A stretch of DNA of 7,542 nucleotides from positions 1 to 7,542 of the forward strand of contig CACZHN010000121.1 of assembly GCA_902780985.1 (NCBI GenBank). Reading direction: 5' to 3'. Both the position numbers and the translations under genes were made by a program. Shown here in pieces: positions 1-5,177 of the stretch (its first letter is position 1; each line of letters starts with the position of its first letter). This DNA is from an uncultured Lachnospiraceae bacterium (GTDB taxonomy: Bacteria; Bacillota_A; Clostridia; Lachnospirales; Lachnospiraceae). The notes below the pieces were generated by a model. It worked only from the letters and a program-made list of their open reading frames with translations. It did not search any database and was not told the origin of the DNA.

Positions 1-7
1 CGTCTCA

Positions 8-94
8 TCCGGATAATCCCAGAATCTTCTTCACCTTATCGAAAGGCTCGTTAAAATACACATCTGTGTCACTTTTGTAAATCGAAAAAATGTG
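8..94 (-). other. In-frame continuation after the acyltransferase stop
   Basis: After the TGA at 95-97 the same frame stays open for 28 codons to a TGA at 8-10. Its last part reads like protein (VYFNEPFDKVKKILGLSG). No ATG start is present in that frame here. It may be an old C-terminus cut off by a stop, the rest of a decayed gene, or chance. I see no feature in bases 1-7. Confidence 0.25.
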
Positions 95-102
95 TCACTT
101 TT
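65..102. repeat. 12-nt direct repeat at the acyltransferase stop codon
   Basis: TGTGTCACTTTT occurs at 65-76 and 91-102, 26 nt apart. The second copy contains the stop codon (95-97). In addition 82-88 and 99-105 form a 7-bp AT-rich hairpin (TCGAAAA/TTTTCGA) on the minus strand followed by only three T, a poor terminator at best. A local duplication is likely, but its purpose is not evident. Confidence 0.6.
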
Positions 103-2188
103 CGAGGAATTCATCAACCATCTTGTCGATGGTTTCAGGCTGATAGAAAATGTAATATATATTTCCCGCTAAATAAGATACTTCCTGAATATCACTGTTC
201 GATATCATTTGTGTATAAAGATCATATGGTTTAGGATTCATATCCGTATTTGAATATTCGTAAGTCAGGATAAGACTCGGAAGATCCGAAGGAAGCTTAT
301 ATCCCCTAAGCACTCTTCCATCCATAAACATATGTGCCTGTTCTTCTATACCTTCATTATTTCCCGACTCCGATATATATTTCTCGGCTATGATATTAAA
401 ATGATCACTCATTACTCCTCTGGCAAAAACCTCGTTGTAAGTAACAAGTTCCATACGTACAAATCCTGTCAGATTAAGCAGTTTACTGATGCTCTTCGCT
501 CTTTTGCCGGAACTCTTTACCGCATAATAAACTTCTTCTTTTGTCATGTTCGGATTGTCACTGTATTCACTTATGATCTCCGGCGTCGCCATATCTACGC
601 CTACTAACGCTTCAACATTATCGGGGTATTTATTTATATATGTTTCGGCTATTATTCCCGATGTCTCATAAGCAATAAGCACTACCGGCTTCCCGCCGTT
701 CTGCTTTTCGATAAGTTTGAAGAGTTCATCCGCCACATTCTCGGACGAACGGCTCTTCTTTGTACTGTCACTGAATCCACGCCCGAAAAGATCGGGTACT
801 ATCACTCTGTACTTATCACCCAGCGCATCCGCCAGCGGTCTTAGCGTAAGTGACGGTGCCGGATCCGTAGCATCTCCCAGGAGAAGAATCGTCCGTTCCC
901 CTTCTCCTGTTATATATGCCGCCATATTCACTCCGTCAATTTCGGTCATGGTTATATATTCGTTTTTATAATCCTCAACAGCTGCTTTTTCTCTCGAAGA
1001 TGTTATATGGCTGGTTACGGAATAATAAACTATTGCTATTCCGAGAATCACTCCCGCAACTACGGCAACCTTCCTAAGCACCCTAATAGCCCATGCCGTA
1101 TAAGGTTTGTCATAAACGAACGGTACAAAGCGGGTCCTGAAAAGGCTCACTGCCCAGGCTGCCGGCACCGTCAATATAACAACCACTGCCATATATAAAA
1201 ACGGATCTATGATGTAATAAAACGCTTTGTCCGAGCCGATGAAGTTTTTACAGAACATTTCAACAAACAAGGTATGTACAAGATATATCTCAAGGGTCAT
1301 TCCCCCAAGGAATCCCAGTGCTTTGTTGCCTATTTTTACTTTCATGCCGATCATCATGATAAGCAGCGAAAATCCCACGGACGCAAATATCTGAAATGCT
1401 GTCTGTACCTGCATCGATCCGTCAATCCCCAATACATTTCCGAGCATATTATAAACGCGCATTCCGCTCGAACCGAAGAAGCAGAAAATACCTGTCACTA
1501 TAAAAGTCACAGCAAACCAGACCGGATATCTGCTTTGAATATTCTTTGTGATTCCCTCAAAATGCTCTGCTATAAAGGCTCCCGCAGGAAATGCGAGAAC
1601 ACTGTTGTACCAATAGGTATCTATATAGAGAAGCCTGCAGGCAACGCACCAGAGTATAGAAAAAACTATTATGCCGATCAGGGCTCTTTTCTTCAGGAAT
1701 CTTATGCAGAGATAAAAACCGATATACAGCACTGCTATAACAAAAACAAACCAGCTGTAAGTATTTGCGGGAAAGCCCTGAAGTCTTTTTGAAATACGGG
1801 CGAACTGAAATACGCTGTCGGTAACGATAAAAGTGATGATAAGAGGGAGAAATCTTTTTTTAAGGAATCCCTTATGATAATCTTCTTTTCCTGAGGCACT
1901 CATCATAAGTCCGAAGCCGGAACAGAAAAAGAAAAACGCCACAAAAAGATATCCGCTTCGTAAAAACGGAGAGAGTGCATTTCTCAATATATCCGGGCTT
2001 TCAATCTGAGTCCACATTTTCTGGGAGATGTGATGCATAATGATACATACTGCAAAGAATCCCAGCCATGCCTTCGTATGCTGAATTCCCATATACTCAC
2101 CATTAAACTCACCCTTTTTGCAAAACTTCACACCCCATAGAAGCAGAAACAGAAGTGACGGATAAACAAGAAAAATCAGATAAGCCAT
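95..2188 (-). CDS. Membrane acyltransferase (AT3 family) fused to an alpha/beta-hydrolase-like domain
   Basis: A 697-residue protein. AGGAGG (2197-2202) lies 8 nt before the ATG, so the start is secure. Residues 1-395 form an AT3-type integral membrane domain with about 11-12 hydrophobic segments (near 3-21, 40-55, 79-97, 113-131, 144-162, 168-187, 221-239, 264-281, 327-349 and 374-392, among others). They include the early histidine motif IIMHHIS (H52/H53) and FFFFCSGFGL, matching the FF.LSGF signature. AT3 proteins transfer acyl groups to cell-surface glycans or other exported molecules. Residues about 415-695 resemble an alpha/beta hydrolase (ILLLGD, VIVPDLFGRGFSDS, PVVLIAYETSGIIAETYINKYP). 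Positive charges before the last membrane segment put this domain outside the cell, like the SGNH domain of OatA. The usual GHSMGG elbow reads AYETSG, with E508 in place of the nucleophile, and the final histidine position reads N676, so it may be inactive. The substrate is unknown, and the gene seems unrelated to the RNA-repair operon. Confidence 0.88.
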   Translation of the reverse strand: MAYLIFLVYPSLLFLLLWGVKFCKKGEFNGEYMGIQHTKAWLGFFAVCIIMHHISQKMWTQIESPDILRNALSPFLRSGYLFVAFFFFCSGFGLMMSASGKEDYHKGFLKKRFLPLIITFIVTDSVFQFARISKRLQGFPANTYSWFVFVIAVLYIGFYLCIRFLKKRALIGIIVFSILWCVACRLLYIDTYWYNSVLAFPAGAFIAEHFEGITKNIQSRYPVWFAVTFIVTGIFCFFGSSGMRVYNMLGNVLGIDGSMQVQTAFQIFASVGFSLLIMMIGMKVKIGNKALGFLGGMTLEIYLVHTLFVEMFCKNFIGSDKAFYYIIDPFLYMAVVVILTVPAAWAVSLFRTRFVPFVYDKPYTAWAIRVLRKVAVVAGVILGIAIVYYSVTSHITSSREKAAVEDYKNEYITMTEIDGVNMAAYITGEGERTILLLGDATDPAPSLTLRPLADALGDKYRVIVPDLFGRGFSDSTKKSRSSENVADELFKLIEKQNGGKPVVLIAYETSGIIAETYINKYPDNVEALVGVDMATPEIISEYSDNPNMTKEEVYYAVKSSGKRAKSISKLLNLTGFVRMELVTYNEVFARGVMSDHFNIIAEKYISESGNNEGIEEQAHMFMDGRVLRGYKLPSDLPSLILTYEYSNTDMNPKPYDLYTQMISNSDIQEVSYLAGNIYYIFYQPETIDKMVDEFLEK

Positions 2189-2233
2189 ATTCGTAACCTC
2201 CTAACCCCAACATTTTAAGTAAATACAGCTCTG

Positions 2234-2264
2234 TTTATATGTATACAGAAAATGCGGAGGACAA
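2234..2264 (-). promoter_or_regulatory. Weak candidate promoter of the acyltransferase gene
   Basis: On the minus strand TTGTCC (2259-2264) and TATAAA (2234-2239) are separated by 19 nt, which is longer than ideal. The gene needs its own promoter because a strong terminator lies just upstream. The rest of the 255-nt gap between 2188 and 2444 holds the terminator, the small frame and an inverted repeat; nothing else is seen. Confidence 0.25.
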
Positions 2265-2271
2265 TATATCA

Positions 2272-2285
2272 TATTCTTTAGAATA
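2272..2285. promoter_or_regulatory. Inverted repeat TATTCT-TT-AGAATA
   Basis: A perfect 6-bp inverted repeat with a 2-bp centre lies 8 bp upstream of a possible -35 element of the acyltransferase gene, in very AT-rich DNA. It could be an operator. In such AT-rich sequence a palindrome of this size may be chance. Confidence 0.25.
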
Positions 2286-2307
2286 ATATCATAATATTTA
2301 TACTCAT

Positions 2308-2358
2308 AAAAAAAACCGCCCTGTTTTGTCTGTGACCCCACAATACAAAACAGGACGG
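2308..2358 (-). terminator. Intrinsic terminator of the RNA-repair operon
   Basis: On the minus strand, a 14-bp stem (2345-2358 with 2316-2329, one U-G pair and otherwise perfect) is followed directly by eight U (2308-2315). The 15-nt loop can add a 4-bp TGTG/CACA helix. Read on the plus strand the stem has a C-A mismatch and no immediate U-tract, so it serves the minus strand. It ends the unit about 85 nt after the Ro-like gene and separates it from the acyltransferase gene. Confidence 0.92.
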
Positions 2359-2365
2359 CTGCAAA

Positions 2366-2440
2366 TTACTCATTACTTTTTTTATTCTCTTTTTCGCCTA
2401 ACACTAAATAAAACAATCCGAGAAGATATACCGGAAACAT
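2366..2440 (-). CDS. Possible 24-residue hydrophobic microprotein
   Basis: A short frame starts with ATG three nt after the stop of the Ro-like gene and ends with TAA just before the terminator stem. AGGG (2447-2450) lies 6 nt before the ATG, so coupled translation is plausible. The product, MFPVYLLGLFYLVLGEKENK plus KSNE, has about 14 hydrophobic residues followed by a charged, lysine- and glutamate-rich tail, as in single-pass membrane micropeptides. No homolog is known to me. A frame of 24 codons can arise by chance, and only its position, ribosome site and composition support it. Confidence 0.35.
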   Translation of the reverse strand: MFPVYLLGLFYLVLGEKENKKSNE

Positions 2441-2443
2441 AGA

Positions 2444-3931
2444 TTACCCTACTTTTACGGCATCATATCTCTCGGAATTAAGCACTGCCTCCATAGCTTC
2501 AGCCGGTGTCATTCCGATCACCGAAAGAAGGGATCTGAAGGTTAATGCGCTGGCTCCCGATACAAGCTGTACGCCGCGTCTCTTGGAATCAGCATGGAAC
2601 ACATCGTGCCTGCTGTTTACATTCCAGAAAACAACGTTAGGTATCTCATAACCTTCTGCCGCAAATCGCGCTCTCATGTTGTCATAAAAAGTCCAGTCCT
2701 TTGAACCGCAATAGTCAATCTCCATATCGGATATAACTATTATGGACTTCGGCATATCAGCGGCCGGAGTATGGTTCTTCACTGCCAGATTCAGAACTTT
2801 CATGAATGCAGCCCTGAGGTCTGTATTCATTCCCCATGCAGCATTTCTTACGCTGTTAACCTTCTGCTCCAGTGTCTCTCCCTTTATTGTTACTATCTCC
2901 GGGGAACCGCTGAAGGTCATAAACAGATTATGGAAGTCTCCTCTGTTTCTTTCCGCAAAATATATTGCAAGTCCTACAGCCGAAGCAAGGGGCTGCGCTT
3001 CCATGGTATACATGGAACCTGAAGTATCAGCCATGACAAGTGCATTTACACCGTCGCCCACATAGTCCGGAAGTGCATTCCACTGTGCCTCAAGCACTCT
3101 CTTTTCAGAGTCACTGAGCACATCTCTTCTGTATGTACCGCTAAGCAGGAACTTCTTTACTACGTCGTATGGATAGAGTGTGGAAGAATTAATCTTCTCC
3201 TCACCCTTTTCCACCGCACCGATGAAAGCGCTGAAGCGATCACTGTCATGTCTCGCATATGCATCTCTGTATATCATCATAGCTCTGGAAGGTACCGCAC
3301 TGTAGTTGATGTCAGCCCACTCATTTGCGGACATCTTTACCTCAACCACATCGATTACACGTCTGAGTGCACGTACTGTTCTCTTAAACTCATATACCGA
3401 GTAACCCAGTCTTTGAGCTGTAAGTATACCCAGCTTTCTTGTATTTCTCGAGCCGGCATCCGCGGTCTTTATCCACTTAGCAAGAAGGGATACGGTTCCG
3501 CCGGTATAAAGTGCCTGTACGTCCGACTCGAACTGTTCCTTCATGAAAGCCCACATCTCGTCCTCGAGAGGTGTACCCACAAGTGTGTAAAGATCGTCGA
3601 ATCTGCCATACTCGGGAATAAGTCTTATATTGGATCTGAGAGCCTCAGGGTGCTTCTCAGCCATATATCTTATAACTGTTCTGAAGGTATCTCTCTCACC
3701 GAGACCTTCTCTTATATCTCTTGCATAGAAAGCTGTCTTTGTTGCTATAAGCGGATTCTCATTATAAGCCTCAGCAAAAAGTCTCTCTATTCTTTCCGTA
3801 TCTGTCTGTCTGAGTGCACCTACAGTGCTGAAGAAGTCAAGACAGGCTTCTCCTGTAGTGCTGAGTGCCACCGCACCGTTTTCAGTTCTTGTGAACTGTG
3901 ATTCTCTTCTTAATACATCTGCAAAACTCAT
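2444..3931 (-). CDS. Ro60-like RNA-binding protein (TROVE/DUF2828-type plus vWA)
   Basis: Ro60/Rsr proteins form a ring of helical repeats that binds misfolded or damaged RNA in its hole and Y RNA on its outside, sometimes with exoribonucleases. I place the start at 3931 (495 residues); an in-frame ATG at 3952 would add seven. Counting from 3952, residues about 20-290 are the helical region. They carry family-like segments: TENGA, FFSTVGALR, NPLIATKTAFYARDIREGLGER, LIPEYGRFDDLYTLVGTPLED and SLLAKWIKTAD. Residues about 300-480 are a von Willebrand A domain with a complete metal site: DTSGS (309-313), T377 in WGMNTDL and D409 in ISDME. There is no signal peptide, so it should be cytoplasmic. 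It directly follows two structured RNAs, one a tRNA mimic, in an operon with rtcB, which supports an Ro/Y-RNA role. Whether it is best named TROVE or DUF2828 cannot be settled by eye. Confidence 0.85.
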   Translation of the reverse strand: MSFADVLRRESQFTRTENGAVALSTTGEACLDFFSTVGALRQTDTERIERLFAEAYNENPLIATKTAFYARDIREGLGERDTFRTVIRYMAEKHPEALRSNIRLIPEYGRFDDLYTLVGTPLEDEMWAFMKEQFESDVQALYTGGTVSLLAKWIKTADAGSRNTRKLGILTAQRLGYSVYEFKRTVRALRRVIDVVEVKMSANEWADINYSAVPSRAMMIYRDAYARHDSDRFSAFIGAVEKGEEKINSSTLYPYDVVKKFLLSGTYRRDVLSDSEKRVLEAQWNALPDYVGDGVNALVMADTSGSMYTMEAQPLASAVGLAIYFAERNRGDFHNLFMTFSGSPEIVTIKGETLEQKVNSVRNAAWGMNTDLRAAFMKVLNLAVKNHTPAADMPKSIIVISDMEIDYCGSKDWTFYDNMRARFAAEGYEIPNVVFWNVNSRHDVFHADSKRRGVQLVSGASALTFRSLLSVIGMTPAEAMEAVLNSERYDAVKVG

Positions 3932-3937
3932 AGTGTA

Positions 3938-3947
3938 TCCTACCTTT
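3938..3947 (-). promoter_or_regulatory. Ribosome binding site that favours the internal start of the Ro-like gene
   Basis: AGGA (3938-3941) lies 6 nt before the ATG at 3931, with a further AAAGG (3943-3947) upstream. The upstream ATG at 3952 has no purine-rich site at useful spacing and lies at the edge of the second RNA's stem. Homologous Ro-like proteins, as remembered, begin near the MSF... of the internal start. Confidence 0.6.
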
Positions 3948-3949
3948 CT

Positions 3950-4017
3950 CATGACACTTAATCTTTTTGGAATCGAACCAAATTAAAACCAACCTGTAAT
4001 TTGCTGTGAGTGTCACA
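3950..4017 (-). ncRNA. Second small structured RNA with a T-arm lookalike (YrlB-like candidate)
   Basis: Just 3' of the tRNA mimic, UGACACU (4009-4015) pairs with AGUGUCA (3952-3958) over 7 perfect bp, extendable by two wobbles. Inside is a perfect 17-nt T-arm copy, UUUGG-UUCGAUU-CCAAA (3966-3982), whose 7-nt loop fits the tRNA TPsiC consensus. A weak D-arm reading is possible (CAGC with GUUG), followed by only about 7 nt where the anticodon and variable regions would be, and 7 unpaired nt lie between T-arm and outer stem. An alternative pairing, CAAAUU with AAUUUG, would break the T-arm. It may be an independent RNA or a 5'-UTR element of the Ro-like gene, whose start follows closely. There is no U-tract, so it is not a terminator. 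Confidence 0.5.
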
Positions 4018-4080
4018 TATCATCGTAGCGAGGACAGGACTCGAACCTGCAACACCGTCCTAATGGGAGATATTTGCTGT
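3999..4080 (-). repeat. Nine-nt motif ACAGCAAAU shared by both RNAs
   Basis: ACAGCAAAU occurs at 4072-4080, in the loop that replaces the anticodon of the tRNA-like RNA, and again at 3999-4007 in the second RNA. The flanks are also similar (CUGACAGCAAAUAUC against CUCACAGCAAAUUAC, 12 of 15 identical). Both copies fall in parts predicted to be largely unpaired. Confidence 0.55.
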
Positions 4081-4159
4081 CAGAACCCCGGACAGGATTC
4101 ATTTTTCTACGTGCTCTACCCCTTGAGCTACCCCGCTGTGTTTTGTTTTCGATGATGTA
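4016..4159 (-). ncRNA. tRNA-like, Y-RNA-type noncoding RNA
   Basis: Read on the minus strand, 4137 to 4026 fold as a tRNA body. The acceptor stem AGCGGGG (4131-4137) pairs with CCUCGCU (4027-4033) over 7 bp with one G-U. UA at positions 8-9 is followed by D-stem GCUC/GAGC with loop AAGGGGUA, keeping A14 and the GG needed for D-loop/T-loop contact. The T-arm is GCAGG-UUCGAGU-CCUGU (4034-4050). Instead of an anticodon arm there is a 61-nt insert that can form CUGUCC (4090-4095)/GGACGG (4055-4060), then GGGG/UCCC, with a 17-nt loop. After the discriminator A comes CGA, so no CCA is encoded. AUCAUCG (4150-4156) pairs with CGAUGAU (4019-4025) over 7 bp outside the module, with two more pairs beyond a mismatch, joined by a 12-nt A-rich linker. 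Bacterial Y RNAs (YrlA) combine an end stem bound by Ro with a tRNA-mimic module, and this RNA sits next to a Ro-like gene. It is not a functional tRNA as read. Confidence 0.82.
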
Positions 4160-4164
4160 AGGAT

Positions 4165-4193
4165 AAACTATTCTGTTTTTTATATCATTTCAA
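4165..4193 (-). promoter_or_regulatory. Possible sigma-A promoter for the tRNA-like RNA
   Basis: On the minus strand TTGAAA (4188-4193, five of six matches to TTGACA) is followed by exactly 17 nt and TAGTTT (4165-4170, which keeps the most conserved T, A and final T of TATAAT). A start about 7 nt further on falls at 4157-4158, exactly where the outer stem of the tRNA-like RNA begins. The -35 overlaps the last codons and stop of WYL-2. The -10 is poor and no start site has been mapped. Confidence 0.4.
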
Positions 4194-5177
4194 AAAAGCT
4201 GCGAACATCTCTTTCTGCTTTTCAATCCTCTTCATAAAGAGCTTCTTAAATCTTTCGCTGCCGATAACTTCTACAGCGGAACCGAAGGAGAGAACCTCTA
4301 TCAGAAGCTCCGTCTCGTTGCTCTCGTTATAGAATATATCGCATCTATAGAGTTCATCACTGATACGCACGGTATTCTTCTTATACTGGGCAAACTGCAG
4401 CATAGCACGCTCCAATGCATTTCTTTCCGTTTTGATAAGCAGAGTCGCCGGCTCCTTATAATATCCGCCTGTGATAAGTCGGTCCAGATCCGGTTCTTCC
4501 CCCGGAGCAACAAACTTATCGATTTCTGTAACCTCGCTTATTCTGGAAATGTTAATGGTATAAAGATTTTCCTTCATACCGTACTTTTCGGTGAATCGAC
4601 GCTCTACCGCATACAGTCTGAACTTATCGTTTTTAACCGAGTATTCCAGCTTGCATGGGATAAACTTATAATGAACCCTGTTATCTTTTCTGGAATTAAA
4701 GCTTATATCCAGAATCCTGCCCTGCCTGATGGCCGAAAGGATCATACGGAATTTTTTCCTGTAATCCTCCGAGCTGTAATCATCTCCGTCAGCAAAGCGG
4801 TCCGTATATATGATATCTTCCGCACGGAACAGCGGTTCCACGCCTTCGAGAGAATCTCTTAATACCTCTATATCCCGCTCATCCAGAAAAAGACCTATCC
4901 TTCTGTCCGCAAGCACTGCCGCAAGCCATCTCTTCTGAAGAAGAGACAGAGGCACTGCAGGCTCCTCACTGTGAAGGACCGATGTATAAACATCTCCGTC
5001 TTTTTCAAACAGAGCTATACTTCCCTCCGCCAGTTTCGGGACCAGATAGAGCATAGTCTCCCCGAAGCCCTTTTCCTCTACAACTTTCATCAGCTCCGGC
5101 TGCGAAAAAGAACCCATTCTGAGAAGGTCAGCTATTATGTTGTAATATGCTCCGTATATCTCGGAATAAAGGTTCAT
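4185..5177 (-). CDS. WYL-domain transcriptional regulator (WYL-2)
   Basis: A 330-residue protein. Residues about 8-66 could be a degenerate winged helix (YNIIADLLRMGSFSQPELM, then a beta wing near ALFEKDGDVY). Residues about 142-222 fit the WYL domain: an RQGRILDISF strand, then PCKLEYSVKNDKFRLYAVERR, where FRLYA stands in the place of the family's WYL motif, followed by YTINISRISEV, typical of the domain end. Residues about 243-328 form a WCX-like extension ending with the common LSFGSAVEVIGSERFKKLF...I pattern. The start at 5177 overlaps the stop of WYL-1 (ATGA), so the two are co-translated and may work together. The assignment is clearer than for WYL-1 because of the C-terminal pattern. 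The gene end carries a possible promoter for the RNAs that follow. The ligand is unknown; RNA ends or fragments are an inference from the operon. Confidence 0.85.
   Translation of the reverse strand: MNLYSEIYGAYYNIIADLLRMGSFSQPELMKVVEEKGFGETMLYLVPKLAEGSIALFEKDGDVYTSVLHSEEPAVPLSLLQKRWLAAVLADRRIGLFLDERDIEVLRDSLEGVEPLFRAEDIIYTDRFADGDDYSSEDYRKKFRMILSAIRQGRILDISFNSRKDNRVHYKFIPCKLEYSVKNDKFRLYAVERRFTEKYGMKENLYTINISRISEVTEIDKFVAPGEEPDLDRLITGGYYKEPATLLIKTERNALERAMLQFAQYKKNTVRISDELYRCDIFYNESNETELLIEVLSFGSAVEVIGSERFKKLFMKRIEKQKEMFAAFLK

Noticed and set aside
82..105. Terminator after the acyltransferase gene
   Set aside because: The 7-bp hairpin is mostly A-U and is followed by only three U, so I keep it only as a remark under the repeat.
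1274..1792. Plus-strand open frame of 172 codons
   Set aside because: It is antisense to the acyltransferase membrane region. Its His-, Lys- and Tyr-rich product resembles the mirror of hydrophobic codons and has no recognisable motif.
2316..2358. Bidirectional terminator
   Set aside because: On the plus strand the stem has a C-A mismatch and no adjoining U run, and no plus-strand gene ends here.
3248..3901. Long open frame on the plus strand (217 codons)
   Set aside because: It lies fully antisense to the Ro-like gene, its product is rich in Ser, Cys and Tyr without any domain, and no ribosome site is evident.
3950..4017. The second hairpin as an intrinsic terminator of the first RNA
   Set aside because: Neither the T-arm-like hairpin nor the outer stem is followed by a U-tract, and the coding start of the Ro-like gene follows at once.
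4026..4137. A functional tRNA gene, possibly with a long variable arm or an intron
   Set aside because: No 5-bp anticodon stem with a 7-nt loop can be drawn at the right place, the insert between D- and T-arms is 61 nt, and an extra stem encloses the module. The Ro-like neighbour fits a Y RNA better.
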